In this document: piece by piece, positions 14,922 to 27,244 of the stretch
Numbering within the stretch: the stretch's first letter is position 1
Layout: each line of letters opens with the position of its first letter
Assembly (NCBI GenBank): GCA_009693015.1
Contig: SHYB01000012.1
Location: forward strand, 1 to 50,502
Direction: 5' to 3'
Length of the DNA: 50,502 nt
DNA from: Dehalococcoidia bacterium
Lineage (GTDB): Bacteria; Chloroflexota; Dehalococcoidia; SHYB01
Position numbers and translations under genes: made by a program
The notes under the pieces: generated by a model
Database searches by the model: none
The model's input: the letters and a program-made list of their open reading frames with translations, nothing else
Told to the model about the DNA's origin: nothing

Positions 14922-16285
14922 TGCTGCGTAGCGGGGGTTCCTTGCATTGGGGCGGGGCGGCGGCCATTGCCGCTGGGCGAATCTTTCGCGGGTTCAGGCG
15001 CGCGCGGCGGAGGAGCGTCCGGCGTGATGGGTACGCCGAGCTCCTCCAGGAAGGGGAGCAGTACGCGACGGAGCACAGCCTCCCATGTGTACAGCTCGGC
15101 AGTGCGACGGGCCTGCGCCCGCAGCTTGCGCGCCGCCTCACGATCACGGTGCAGCGCGGCTACCCGCCGTACGATCTCTTGCGGAATGGCGGTCTGCACG
15201 GAGATGGCGTCGTGTCCGTGGGTGGCGTAGTCCTCCCCCGTTGACCCCACCAGGGCAATGCCGCCGGATGCCATCGCCTCCAGGCCCACTAGGCCGAACG
15301 GCTCGATGCCGCTGTTGGCGAGCACGGCGTTCGCGGTGTGGTACAGTCCCTGGCGCTGCTCCTGCGTGAGGTGCGTTTCCAGCATGATCATGTCCGCTGC
15401 GATAACTTCCCGCAGCGCCGCTGTGAGCGCGGGGAGGTCACCGCCGTGGATGTGTGTGTGTGTCACGGTGAGGCCCTGGCGCGCGGCGCCCGCCAGGACG
15501 TCCTTGCCGTGCGGCTCGCGGCCGCCGCGGCCGATGAACAACGGACGCAGGCCCGCGCGCTTCATGTCGGCCACGGCGTCCACCGCCATGTCCCAGCGCT
15601 TGTCCGGGTCCCAGCGAGCCAGCTTCGCCAGCGCCACGCGCCCGGCAAAGAGCGCGGCGAGGCCGGCAAGTTGCTGCGCGTCCGGCAGCGTCAGCCAGCT
15701 TGACGAGATGCCGTTGGGGATCACTCGCGCGTCCACGCCGTAGCGCCACATGACGTGCTTCATATAGCGGCTCACCGTCATGCACGTGGCCGCTTTCCGC
15801 AGGCGCTCCCAGTCCACGCGATGGAAGGAGAAGGTGTTGTTGGCGTTCCACAGCAGGTGGACGCGGTCCCGCCAGCCGCGCCGCACCAGCATCTCATGGA
15901 TGTTGGTCAGCGTGCCCGCGGTGTGCCACTCTTCCCCGATCACCACCACATGCTTGCCCCGCTCCAGCGCCTGGCCGATGAGGTCTGACTCCAGCCAGCG
16001 GGGGATAGAGAGGTTCCAATCGGTCAGCTTCCCCTCTTCGCCGTCATAGACGCCGCTGGGGTGATGGGCGCTGATCCACTGGCACCAGCGGTGCAGGTGG
16101 AGCTTGCCCCCGTTGCTGATTTCGTGGCCAGGGAGATGCGGATCGCCGATGAAGAAGAGGTGCGTTTCCAGGCCCAGTGTCGCCAGCGCGTGCGACATCT
16201 CCGTCACGCGGCTGCCCAGCCCGCCCGCGTGGGAGTAGCGGTCAGGGCCTTCAAAGCTGAGCAAGGCGAAGACAACGTTATGCAT
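14918..16285 (-). CDS. Glycosyltransferase, GT-B fold (GT4-like)
   Basis: 455 residues from the ATG at 16285. It opens MHNVVFALLSFEGPDRYSHA GGLGSRVTEMSHAL, where the GGLGSRV block resembles the ADP-glucose synthase/GT4 N-terminal acceptor site. The C-terminal donor-nucleotide domain has the E-x7-E motif in NSGIEPFGLVGLEAMASGG. It probably transfers a sugar from a nucleotide-sugar, in the cytoplasm, but donor and acceptor are not predictable. The last 50 residues are Pro/Ala-rich and low complexity. It is co-oriented with DUF2934, and the convergent neighbour is a glucan phosphorylase, so a role in storage-glucan or trehalose metabolism is plausible but unproved. Confidence 0.85.
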   Translation of the reverse strand: MHNVVFALLSFEGPDRYSHAGGLGSRVTEMSHALATLGLETHLFFIGDPHLPGHEISNGGKLHLHRWCQWISAHHPSGVYDGEEGKLTDWNLSIPRWLESDLIGQALERGKHVVVIGEEWHTAGTLTNIHEMLVRRGWRDRVHLLWNANNTFSFHRVDWERLRKAATCMTVSRYMKHVMWRYGVDARVIPNGISSSWLTLPDAQQLAGLAALFAGRVALAKLARWDPDKRWDMAVDAVADMKRAGLRPLFIGRGGREPHGKDVLAGAARQGLTVTHTHIHGGDLPALTAALREVIAADMIMLETHLTQEQRQGLYHTANAVLANSGIEPFGLVGLEAMASGGIALVGSTGEDYATHGHDAISVQTAIPQEIVRRVAALHRDREAARKLRAQARRTAELYTWEAVLRRVLLPFLEELGVPITPDAPPPRAPEPAKDSPSGNGRRPAPMQGTPATQQ

Positions 16286-16384
16286 ACGCCTGCTCGCTCC
16301 CCCTCCTCGCCCGATCGGCGCACGGCGCCTCACACTAGCCACCCTTCCTGGAGAATGCCTCGCCATAACAGAAGGGCCAACCCC

Positions 16385-16413
16385 AATCTAGGGGGGTTCT
16401 CCCTGCTTGTCAA
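16385..16413 (-). promoter_or_regulatory. Promoter of the GT4-DUF2934 unit
   Basis: Minus strand TTGACA (16413-16408), a 17-bp spacer and TAGATT (16390-16385). It would give a leader of about 90 nt. Confidence 0.6.
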
Positions 16414-16615
16414 TGGCGGCCTCCACGCAAGGGAAGGGTCGGCAGTTCAGGTTGCGCCTTCCTTCGCGGGTGCGTCACCCCGCGGCGAATACGTTTACAG
16501 CAATAGTAACAAAATGCACCGCGCCGCCCCGCCGCCTCACCCGTAGCGGACGAGCGCGGCAGGCGTTGTGCATCTGGGCCGCCATGCCGCCATCGCCAAA
16601 TGCCGCCATGTTGCG

Positions 16616-16621
16616 TACAAT
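16616..16621 (+). promoter_or_regulatory. -10 box of pyrF, implying a leaderless mRNA
   Basis: TACAAT lies seven bases before the pyrF ATG at 16629, so a normal transcription start would coincide with the start codon. There is no clear -35 and no Shine-Dalgarno. Confidence 0.45.
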
Positions 16622-16628
16622 ACCCCCG

Positions 16629-17459
16629 ATGGCCGTTTTCGCGGAAAAGCTCCTCGCCGCCTCGCGAAAGAACCGCAGCTTGCTCTGCGTGGGCCTCGAC
16701 CCCGATCCCGCGCTGATGCCCAAGGCAGGCCTGGTAGAGTTCACCACGGCGATCATCGAAGCGACGAAGGACCTGGTCTGCGCGTACAAGCCCAACATGG
16801 CGTTCTTTGAGGCGCTGGGGCTGGAAGGCCTGCGCGGCCTGGAGCGTACCCTTGCCGCTATCCCCGGCGACATCCCCGTGATCGGCGACGCCAAGCGCAG
16901 CGATATCGGTTCCACGGCGAAGGCGTATGCCAAGGCGCTTTTCGAGGTCTGGCGCTTCGACGCCGCCACGGTGAACCCCTACCTGGGCCGTGATTCGCTG
17001 GAGCCGTACCTCGCCTACCGCGACCGCGGCGTGTTCATCTTGTGCCGCACCTCCAACCCCGGCAGCGCCGACTTCCAATCATTGATGACCGCTGCCTCCG
17101 GTGCGGGCGACGGCCCTCCTCTGCCTCTCTATGAGCGCGTGGCGCACCTGGCGAACGCCTGCAACGGCGCGGGCAACGTGGGCCTGGTGGTGGGGGCGAC
17201 CATGCCCGGCGAACTGCGCCGCGTGCGCCAGATATGCCCCACGCTGCCTATTCTGATTCCCGGCGTCGGCGCGCAGGGCGGCGATATGCTGGACGCGGTG
17301 CGCTATGGCATGGACGCGCGTGGCGAATTGGCGATTGTCAGCACGTCGCGCCAGGTGCTCTACGCCTCGCGTGGCAGCGATTTTGCCCTGGCGGCGCGTC
17401 GCGCGGCGCAACAGGCAAGAGATGCCCTGGAGACGGCGCGGGCGCTGGCGGCGGGGTAG
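16629..17459 (+). CDS. pyrF: Orotidine-5'-phosphate decarboxylase (type 2)
   Basis: 276 residues from the ATG at 16629. The N-terminal block LLCVGLDPDPALMPK and the catalytic Asp-Lys-Asp array DAKRSDIGSTAKAYA (residues 87-101, Lys89) are diagnostic. The length and the LVVGATMPGELRRVRQICPT segment fit the longer type 2 family found in mycobacteria, Thermus and Chloroflexota. It converts OMP to UMP. A long upstream open frame exists but shows no homology-like sequence and would cross the promoter. Confidence 0.94.
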   Translation: MAVFAEKLLAASRKNRSLLCVGLDPDPALMPKAGLVEFTTAIIEATKDLVCAYKPNMAFFEALGLEGLRGLERTLAAIPGDIPVIGDAKRSDIGSTAKAYAKALFEVWRFDAATVNPYLGRDSLEPYLAYRDRGVFILCRTSNPGSADFQSLMTAASGAGDGPPLPLYERVAHLANACNGAGNVGLVVGATMPGELRRVRQICPTLPILIPGVGAQGGDMLDAVRYGMDARGELAIVSTSRQVLYASRGSDFALAARRAAQQARDALETARALAAG

Positions 17460-17507
17460 CAGTTCTCCCCGGTGCGCCGGCGCGGCCTTGCCTGTACCTC
17501 ACTTCTT

Positions 17508-17537
17508 TTGACACGCCTTTGCGGGTAGGCGTAGAAT
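17508..17537 (+). promoter_or_regulatory. Promoter of the bifunctional nuclease gene
   Basis: TTGACA (17508-17513), an 18-bp spacer and TAGAAT (17532-17537); predicted start near 17544, 28 nt before the ATG. Confidence 0.65.
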
Positions 17538-17571
17538 GCGCAGGCGTCGCTGTAAGAAAGGCGCACCCCCT

Positions 17572-18135
17572 ATGATTGAAATGACCATAGACAGCATCCG
17601 CGTCAGTCTGATGAACTATCAGCGCGTGGTGATCCTGAAGGAACGGGAATCCGACCGCTACCTGCCCATCTGGATCGGCCCCGCAGAGGCCGATGCCATC
17701 GCCGTGAAGCTCCAGGACGTCACCGTGCCGCGACCGCTGACCCATGACCTGCTGCGGGAGATCATTACCGGCCTGGGCGCCACGGTGAACCGCATCATCG
17801 TCACCAACCTCAAGGACGATACGTTCTTCGCCGAGATCGTGCTGCAGGTGAACGGCAAGGAGCTGTCCATTGACTCGCGTCCCAGCGATGCCCTGGCGCT
17901 GGCGGTGAGGGTGAAGGTGCCCATTTTCGCCAACGAAGAAGTGCTCTCTAAGGCGGCGATCTTCCTGGACAAGGAGACGGGCAAGCCCATCACCGTCGCC
18001 GAGAAAGAGCAGGCGGAGGGCAAGCCGCAAGCTCCGATAGACGAGGCGGAGATGAAGCGCATGTCCGCATTCAAAGAGTTCATTGACAGCCTGGACCTGA
18101 GCGACCTGGACGAGGGCAAGGGCAAGAAGGCATAG
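17572..18135 (+). CDS. Bifunctional nuclease family protein (DUF151/BFN)
   Basis: 187 residues. The first 135 residues form the DUF151 domain: MIEMTIDSIRVSLMNYQRVV, LPIWIGPAEADAIAVKLQ, RPLTHDLLREIITGLGATVN and IDSRPSDALALAVRVKVPIF. The C-terminal 45 residues are charged and helical, as in many bacterial homologues. Plant and some bacterial BFN proteins show DNase/RNase activity, but the physiological role is unknown. It stands just before the ATP synthase operon with its own promoter. Confidence 0.9.
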   Translation: MIEMTIDSIRVSLMNYQRVVILKERESDRYLPIWIGPAEADAIAVKLQDVTVPRPLTHDLLREIITGLGATVNRIIVTNLKDDTFFAEIVLQVNGKELSIDSRPSDALALAVRVKVPIFANEEVLSKAAIFLDKETGKPITVAEKEQAEGKPQAPIDEAEMKRMSAFKEFIDSLDLSDLDEGKGKKA

Positions 18136-18221
18136 CGCGAGGGGCGGCGTCGCGGCAGGCAGGCTACGCGGGCAGTAGAGAATCAACGATTCGCTAGAGG
18201 CATATGTGCGCCGCAGCGCGG

Positions 18222-18247
18222 TTGACAGGCAGACGGGTTGTGATAAT
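18222..18247 (+). promoter_or_regulatory. Possible promoter element before the ATP synthase operon
   Basis: TTGACA at 18222-18227 is followed by TTGTGATAAT, which contains an extended -10 (TGT-GATAAT, 18239-18247). The spacer is only 14 bp for that -10, or 16 bp for the overlapping TAATAT at 18244-18249. Either would put the start site at or just after the ATG at 18248, so the annotated start of the atpI/Z-like gene or this promoter may be wrong. Confidence 0.35.
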
Positions 18248-18514
18248 ATGCACAAGGCCAATCGCCCGCCGGGTGAGGAACCCAAGCTTGTCCGGCAGAT
18301 TGACATCCTGCGATTGCTGGGGTTCGGGTGGTACTTCGGCGCGTGTGTCATTGGCGGAACTCTGGGAGGCTATTTTTTAGACCGGTGGCTTGGGACCAAG
18401 CCTGGCTTCACTCTCGGAGGCCTGCTGCTTGGGGGCGCCGCCGGTTTTTACGGAATGTTCAAGATGCTGCTGCCGCTCTATCAGGGCGAGCGCTTGGACG
18501 ATAAGGACAAGTAG
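18248..18514 (+). CDS. AtpI/AtpZ-like F0F1 ATPase accessory membrane protein
   Basis: 88 residues with two membrane helices (about 27-48, LLGFGWYFGACVIGGTLGGY, and 60-78, FTLGGLLLGGAAGFYGMFKM). The glycine-rich GGTLGGYFLDRWLG and GLLLGGAAGFYGMFKML pattern is typical of AtpI/AtpZ-type proteins, which assist c-ring assembly or Mg/Ca transport. It lies directly before atpB. The start is uncertain because of the overlapping promoter-like sequence. Confidence 0.8.
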   Translation: MHKANRPPGEEPKLVRQIDILRLLGFGWYFGACVIGGTLGGYFLDRWLGTKPGFTLGGLLLGGAAGFYGMFKMLLPLYQGERLDDKDK

Positions 18515-18528
18515 CGGGGTAATGCGGG

Positions 18529-20128
<1,600 letters not shown>

Positions 20129-20187
20129 CATCGAAAGAGGCTTCAGCGGCGCCGCAGGCGGCTGCGCGTTGCTGGAAGGGGGCAAGC

Positions 20188-20679
20188 GTGGGTATAAACC
20201 TTCCAGGGTTAATCGCCCAGATCATCAACTTTTCGTTGTTGATGCTGGCGCTGTACTTCATCCTGTACAAACCCGTGCTCAAGATGCTGGACCAGCGGTC
20301 GCAGAAGATCAAGGAAAGCCTGGACCAGGCGGAGCGCGTGCAAAAAGAAAGCGCTCAGGCCGGGGAGCAGGTGAAGGCCCAGATCGAAGCGGCGCGGGCC
20401 GAAGGCCGCACCATCGTGGGGCAGGCGACGCAGCTTGCCGAGAAGGTGCGCGAAGAGGCGCGGGCGCAGGCGCGCACGGACGCCGAGGCGATCATCGCAC
20501 GGGCGCGGAGCGAGGTGCAGCGGGAGCGTGACGACGCCGTGGAGCAGTTGCGGCGCGAGTTCGCCGCGCTCACCATCGTCGCCGCGGAGCGCGTCATCAA
20601 CAAGTCGCTGGACGCTCGCGAGCACCAGCGGCTGATTGACGACGTGTTGCAAGACAGTAAGACGTTCGGAAAGAACTAG
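20188..20679 (+). CDS. atpF: ATP synthase F0 subunit b
   Basis: 163 residues from a GTG with GGAAGGGGG upstream. One N-terminal membrane helix (about 5-27, PGLIAQIINFSLLMLALYFI) and a long charged coiled coil rich in Ala, Glu, Gln and Arg (about 35-140), ending in the delta-binding part ALTIVAAERVINKSLDAREH. It forms the peripheral stalk that holds F1 against the a subunit. Confidence 0.95.
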   Translation: MGINLPGLIAQIINFSLLMLALYFILYKPVLKMLDQRSQKIKESLDQAERVQKESAQAGEQVKAQIEAARAEGRTIVGQATQLAEKVREEARAQARTDAEAIIARARSEVQRERDDAVEQLRREFAALTIVAAERVINKSLDAREHQRLIDDVLQDSKTFGKN

Positions 20680-20688
20680 GAGCAGGCA

Positions 20689-21237
20689 GTGCCCAAGCGC
20701 GGCGCTTCCGCAAAGAGATACGCCCAGGCGGTGTTTGAAATCGCCCAGGCGGGGAATACGCTGGACCGGTGGCAGGGCGATCTTGCCGACCTGGCCCAGT
20801 TAGGCGCGCACGCGCAGTTCTGCGGCATGGTGGAGAGCCCGCGCATGGCCGTCGCCGCGCGCCGCGAGGCGTTCCACAAGGTGCTGCCGCAAGCATCCGA
20901 CATGGCAATCAACCTGGCGCTGCTGCTGGCGGGCAAAGGGCGGCTGCAAGCCCTCGCGGGGCAGATCGCCCAGGAGTACGGGCGCTTGCTGGATAGCCAG
21001 CAAGGCATCGTGCGCGCCGAGGTCGTCACCGCGGTTGCCTTGGGCAAGGCGCAGAGCGATCGCATAGGCGCGGAGCTGGGCGCGGCGCTTGGGCGGGACG
21101 TGCGCGTCACCCTGCGCGTGGACGCGGCGCTGGGCGGCGGCATGGTCATTCGCGTGGGCGACCGCGTGCTGGACGGCAGCGTCCGCAGCAAGCTCGCCGG
21201 GCTGCGCAAGAGCCTGGCGCAGCAGATGGTTTCGTGA
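20689..21237 (+). CDS. atpH: ATP synthase F1 subunit delta
   Basis: 182 residues from a GTG at 20689 following AGGAGC. N-terminal helical domain starts KRYAQAVFEIAQAG and the C-terminal domain has GGGMVIRVGDRVLDGSVRSK LAGLRKSL, the conserved delta signature. It links the b stalk to the top of the alpha/beta hexamer. Confidence 0.94.
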   Translation: MPKRGASAKRYAQAVFEIAQAGNTLDRWQGDLADLAQLGAHAQFCGMVESPRMAVAARREAFHKVLPQASDMAINLALLLAGKGRLQALAGQIAQEYGRLLDSQQGIVRAEVVTAVALGKAQSDRIGAELGAALGRDVRVTLRVDAALGGGMVIRVGDRVLDGSVRSKLAGLRKSLAQQMVS

Positions 21238-21312
21238 GCAGGGAGCGCAACAACAGCCGGCTTCAAGCAAGCAACGCAAGAATTTCCCAGTGGCCCAAGA
21301 GGGAGTAGGGAT

Positions 21313-22824
<1,512 letters not shown>

Positions 22825-22845
22825 GGGCGAAGGCGACAGTACAGC

Positions 22846-23712
22846 ATGGCAAACATTCGAGTCATCCGGCGCCGCATCCGCAGCGTCCGCAATACGGCGA
22901 AGATCACCAAGGCGATGGAGATGATCGCCGCGTCCAAGGTGCGCCGCGCGCAGCAGCGCGTGCTGGCGGGCCGGCCCTACGCCCGCAAGCTGCACCAGGT
23001 GCTGGGCTACCTGGCGGCGCAGTACAAGGAGATGGAGGACGTCCATCCGCTGATGCAGGTGCGCGAGCCGAAGAAGATCATGTTGGTGCACATCACCCCG
23101 GACCGCGGACTCACCGGCGGGCTGAACTCCAACCTCAACCGCCGCGCGGCGCAGTTCGTGCTGGAGCAGAAGCTGCCTACCTCGGTGATCTGCGTGGGCA
23201 AGAAGGGGCGCGACTTCATGACGCGCCACGGGCAGCAGGTGCGCGCGGTGTTTACCGATCTGGGCGACCGCGTGACGGTTGCCGATCTGCGTCCCGTCAT
23301 CCGCATCCTCACGGAGGACTTCCTCTCCGGCGCGGTGGACCAGGTGCATATCCTCAACGCGGATTTCGTCTCGGCGATGGTGCAGAAGCCGGCGGTGCGG
23401 CAACTGCTGCCGCTCCAAGCGCCCCAGGGCGCCGAAGCGCAAGGCCCCAAGGTCGGGTATATCTATGAGCCCACGGGGCCGGAAGTGCTGGCGCAGCTGC
23501 TGCCGCGGTTCGTGGAGGTGCAGTTGTACCAGGCCATGCTGGAGGCCACCGCCAGCGAGCAATCGGCGCGCATGGTGGCGATGCGCAGCGCCACGGATAA
23601 TGCCAACGAGATGGTGCAGGACCTCACGCTGGAACTCAACAAGGCCAGGCAGGCCTCGATTACATCTGAGCTCTTGGACATCGTCGGCGGCGTAGCGGCA
23701 TTGGAAGGATAG
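22846..23712 (+). CDS. atpG: ATP synthase F1 subunit gamma
   Basis: 288 residues. The N-terminal coiled-coil helix IRRRIRSVRNTAKITKAMEM and the C-terminal helix ATDNANEMVQDLTLELNKAR QASITSELLDIVGG form the rotor axle. TPDRGLTGGLNSNLN is the conserved mid-section. It is encoded between alpha and beta in the standard order. Confidence 0.96.
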   Translation: MANIRVIRRRIRSVRNTAKITKAMEMIAASKVRRAQQRVLAGRPYARKLHQVLGYLAAQYKEMEDVHPLMQVREPKKIMLVHITPDRGLTGGLNSNLNRRAAQFVLEQKLPTSVICVGKKGRDFMTRHGQQVRAVFTDLGDRVTVADLRPVIRILTEDFLSGAVDQVHILNADFVSAMVQKPAVRQLLPLQAPQGAEAQGPKVGYIYEPTGPEVLAQLLPRFVEVQLYQAMLEATASEQSARMVAMRSATDNANEMVQDLTLELNKARQASITSELLDIVGGVAALEG

Positions 23713-25155
<1,443 letters not shown>

Positions 25156-25185
25156 TCGCCGCGAAGGCATTGCAAGGGATACGCG

Positions 25186-25632
25186 ATGGCTACGTTGCAC
25201 ATAGAAATCATCACCGCCGAGCGCACCGTGCTCATTGACGACGTGGACATGGTTATCGCCCCCGGCAGCGAGGGGCAGCTGGGCATTCTGCCGATGCACG
25301 CCCCGCTGCTCACCGTGCTGGGGCCGGGCGAAATCCGCCTGAAAAAGGGCGCCGCCGAGCAGAGCATCGCCGTGACCGGCGGCTTTCTTGAGGTGCACGA
25401 TAACCACGTTGCCGTGCTTGCCGACGCCGCAGAGCGATCGGACGAGATTGACGAGGCGCGCGCGGAAGAGGCGATGCAGCGGGCGCAGGAGCGCATGAAG
25501 CTCGCCTCCACGGACGTTGACCTGGAGCGGGCCTCGCGGGCGGTGCACCGGGCGGCTGTACGCGTCACCATCGCCCGCAAGCGTCGCGGCGGCCAGGGCG
25601 GCACGCCCGGGGGACGCCCGCCGGAGGCATAA
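25186..25632 (+). CDS. atpC: ATP synthase F1 subunit epsilon
   Basis: 148 residues. The N-terminal beta-barrel (LHIEIITAERTVLIDDVDMV, then GSEGQLGILPMHAPLLTVLG) is followed by the C-terminal helical hairpin (EIDEARAEEAMQRAQERMKL) and an Arg/Gly/Pro-rich tail. It is the last gene of the operon and regulates rotation and ATP hydrolysis. Confidence 0.95.
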   Translation: MATLHIEIITAERTVLIDDVDMVIAPGSEGQLGILPMHAPLLTVLGPGEIRLKKGAAEQSIAVTGGFLEVHDNHVAVLADAAERSDEIDEARAEEAMQRAQERMKLASTDVDLERASRAVHRAAVRVTIARKRRGGQGGTPGGRPPEA

Positions 25633-25639
25633 TAATCCT

Positions 25640-25660
25640 GCCGGCCCGTTGCGGGCCGGC
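25640..25660 (+). terminator. Strong GC hairpin after the ATP synthase operon
   Basis: A perfect 9-bp stem (GCCGGCCCG / CGGGCCGGC) with loop TTG, eight bases after the atpC stop. It lacks a T-tract, so it may be a transcript-end stabiliser or an atypical terminator. Confidence 0.45.
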
Positions 25661-25701
25661 GGCGCGCCCGCAGGACGTCCGCCGCAGCCCTAGTATATCG
25701 C

Positions 25702-25728
25702 CGCCGCCCTGCGATGGCGCGGGCGGCG
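25702..25728 (-). terminator. GC hairpin at the 3' end of rex
   Basis: CGCCGCCC and GGGCGGCG form an 8-bp stem around an 11-base loop, directly beyond the rex stop codon. No T-tract follows, so termination is unproved. Confidence 0.35.
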
Positions 25729-26379
25729 CTAGCTCCCCGCTTCGTCCTGACGCACCTTCAAATGGTACGTCATTGTCTGCAACGCCAGCACGGGATCAAT
25801 GTTGCGCACGCGCACGTCTTCCGGCACCTGCGGCGCAATCGGCGCGTAGTTGAGGATCGCCTTCACGCCGCAAGACACCAGCTCGCTGATGACGCGCTGC
25901 GCCTGGGGCGCGGGTACGGCGACGATGGCGATGGCGATGTTCCGCTCGCGGATCGTCTGCTGCATCTCGCCGATGGACTGGATGGCGACGTCCTCGAACT
26001 GCCGGCCAACCTGCGCCGGGTCGGCATCGAACGCCGCTACCACCTTGAACCCCTCGGGCGCAAAGCCAGGGTAGTTGATGATGGCGCGGCCCAGTCGCCC
26101 GATGCCGATCACCGCCGTATTCCACTGGCGGTCCAGGCCCAGCACCTGCCGCAGCTCGCCCACAAGGTAGCTCACGTTGTAGCCGCGACCCTGCTTGCCG
26201 AAGCGGCCGAAGTAGCTGAGGTCTTTGCGTATCTGCGCGGGCGTGACGCTCAGGCGGTCGCCTAGCTCGCGGGAGCTGATAACTTCTGTCCCTTCGTCCT
26301 TGAGCTGCGTCAGCACGCGGACGTACAGGGGCAGGCGCAGGATCACGACTTCGGGGATGGCGTGAATCGAATCAGGCAT
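25729..26379 (-). CDS. rex: Redox-sensing transcriptional repressor Rex
   Basis: 216 residues. The N-terminal winged helix has SSRELGDRLSVTPAQIRKDL SYFGRFGKQGRGY, the Rex DNA-recognition signature, and the Rossmann NADH-binding core has AVIGIGRLGRAIINY. A C-terminal swapped helix follows. Rex represses when NADH is low relative to NAD+ and typically controls respiration and fermentation genes. It overlaps ubiE by 8 bp and probably shares its promoter, which carries a palindrome. Confidence 0.95.
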   Translation of the reverse strand: MPDSIHAIPEVVILRLPLYVRVLTQLKDEGTEVISSRELGDRLSVTPAQIRKDLSYFGRFGKQGRGYNVSYLVGELRQVLGLDRQWNTAVIGIGRLGRAIINYPGFAPEGFKVVAAFDADPAQVGRQFEDVAIQSIGEMQQTIRERNIAIAIVAVPAPQAQRVISELVSCGVKAILNYAPIAPQVPEDVRVRNIDPVLALQTMTYHLKVRQDEAGS

Positions 26380-27121
26380 GGATGCCTGCTCCTCGTTGCC
26401 GCGCGGGCGCGCCAGGCCTTGTGCCGAGGTGGACCGCGACGGTGCCCCAGTTCAGCAGCCGCCAGCGGACGCCGTCAAAGCCGGCGCCGGTGAGCAGGGC
26501 CCCCATCTCTTTGGGGGTGGTGAAGGAGTTGATCGAGGCGGCGAGGTAGCGGTATGCCGGGCCATCGCCGGTGAGCCGCCCGCCGATGCGGGGGAGCACC
26601 AGGCTGAGGTAGGGCTTGTACACCGCGCTTACCAGACGTGAGCCGGGACGGGTGAATTCCAGGATGGCGAGGCGTCCCCCGGGGCGCAGCACGCGGAAGA
26701 TTTCGGCGAAGCCGCGCTCCATGCCGGCGAGGTTGCGCACGGTGAAGGCGGTGGCCACGGCATCGAAGCTCTCGTTGGGGAACGGCAAACGCAGCGCGTC
26801 GCCGGCGACGCAGGAGACAGGGATGCGCGCGCCGAACACTTTCGCCGCGCCGATCTCCAGCATGGGTAGGCTGAAGTCCAGTGCCACCACGCTGCCCGCG
26901 GTCTTCGCCAGCGCCAGGGAGAGGTCGCCCGTACCCGCGCCGATGTCCAGTACGCGCTCCGCAGGCGCAGGGTTCAGCAGCCGCACCGCGATGCGCCGCC
27001 ACGCCTGGTCGCGGCCCAGGCTGAGGACGCGATTGCCCCGGTCATACTGGCTGGCGATGCGACCGAACATGCTGCTGACGGTGCGGGCCTTCTCTGTTCC
27101 GGCGGGCTGAATCTCTTGCAT
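26372..27121 (-). CDS. ubiE: UbiE/MenG quinone methyltransferase
   Basis: 249 residues from the ATG at 27121. Class I SAM-dependent fold: VLDIGAGTGDLSLALAK (motif I), VVALDFSLPMLEIG, and DAVATAFTVRNLAGMERGFA EIFRVLRPGGRLAILEFT, the UbiE signature pair. YDRGNRVLSLGRDQAWRRI is the typical N-terminal block. It methylates demethylmenaquinone or 2-polyprenyl-benzoquinol in quinone synthesis; menaquinone is more likely in this phylum. Co-transcription with rex links quinone synthesis to redox control. Confidence 0.93.
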   Translation of the reverse strand: MQEIQPAGTEKARTVSSMFGRIASQYDRGNRVLSLGRDQAWRRIAVRLLNPAPAERVLDIGAGTGDLSLALAKTAGSVVALDFSLPMLEIGAAKVFGARIPVSCVAGDALRLPFPNESFDAVATAFTVRNLAGMERGFAEIFRVLRPGGRLAILEFTRPGSRLVSAVYKPYLSLVLPRIGGRLTGDGPAYRYLAASINSFTTPKEMGALLTGAGFDGVRWRLLNWGTVAVHLGTRPGAPARQRGAGIHA

Positions 27122-27149
27122 CGTAGTAGAACAGGCTTTCGATTGCGCC

Positions 27150-27162
27150 AATTGTCACAATT
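27150..27162. promoter_or_regulatory. Perfect palindrome over the ubiE-rex promoter (possible operator)
   Basis: AATTGT-C-ACAATT, six-base arms with a one-base centre. It overlaps the -10 box (27160-27165) and extends to about +1, an ideal repressor position. The half-site TTGT/ACAA resembles that of Rex operators, but the spacing is tighter than the usual TTGTG-N8-CACAA. Confidence 0.5.
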
Positions 27163-27188
27163 CTACGGTTTGCTGCTTATGCCGTCAA
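27160..27188 (-). promoter_or_regulatory. Promoter of ubiE-rex
   Basis: Minus strand TTGACG (27188-27183), a 17-bp spacer and TAGAAT (27165-27160). The predicted leader to the ubiE ATG is about 32 nt. Confidence 0.7.
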
Positions 27189-27244
27189 CGGAACGCATAC
27201 GGCAGAGCAGCGGATGCACCGAACCCGTCGCGCGCAAGCGTTCG

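Larger units (their letters stand above)
16286..16628. other. 343-bp divergent intergenic region (GT4 / pyrF)
   Basis: This region contains the GT4 promoter on the minus strand (16385-16413), a GC-rich imperfect hairpin at 16465-16484 and the pyrF -10 box at 16616-16621. An AT-richer stretch at about 16488-16515 stands out from the surroundings. I see no small gene. Confidence 0.5.
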
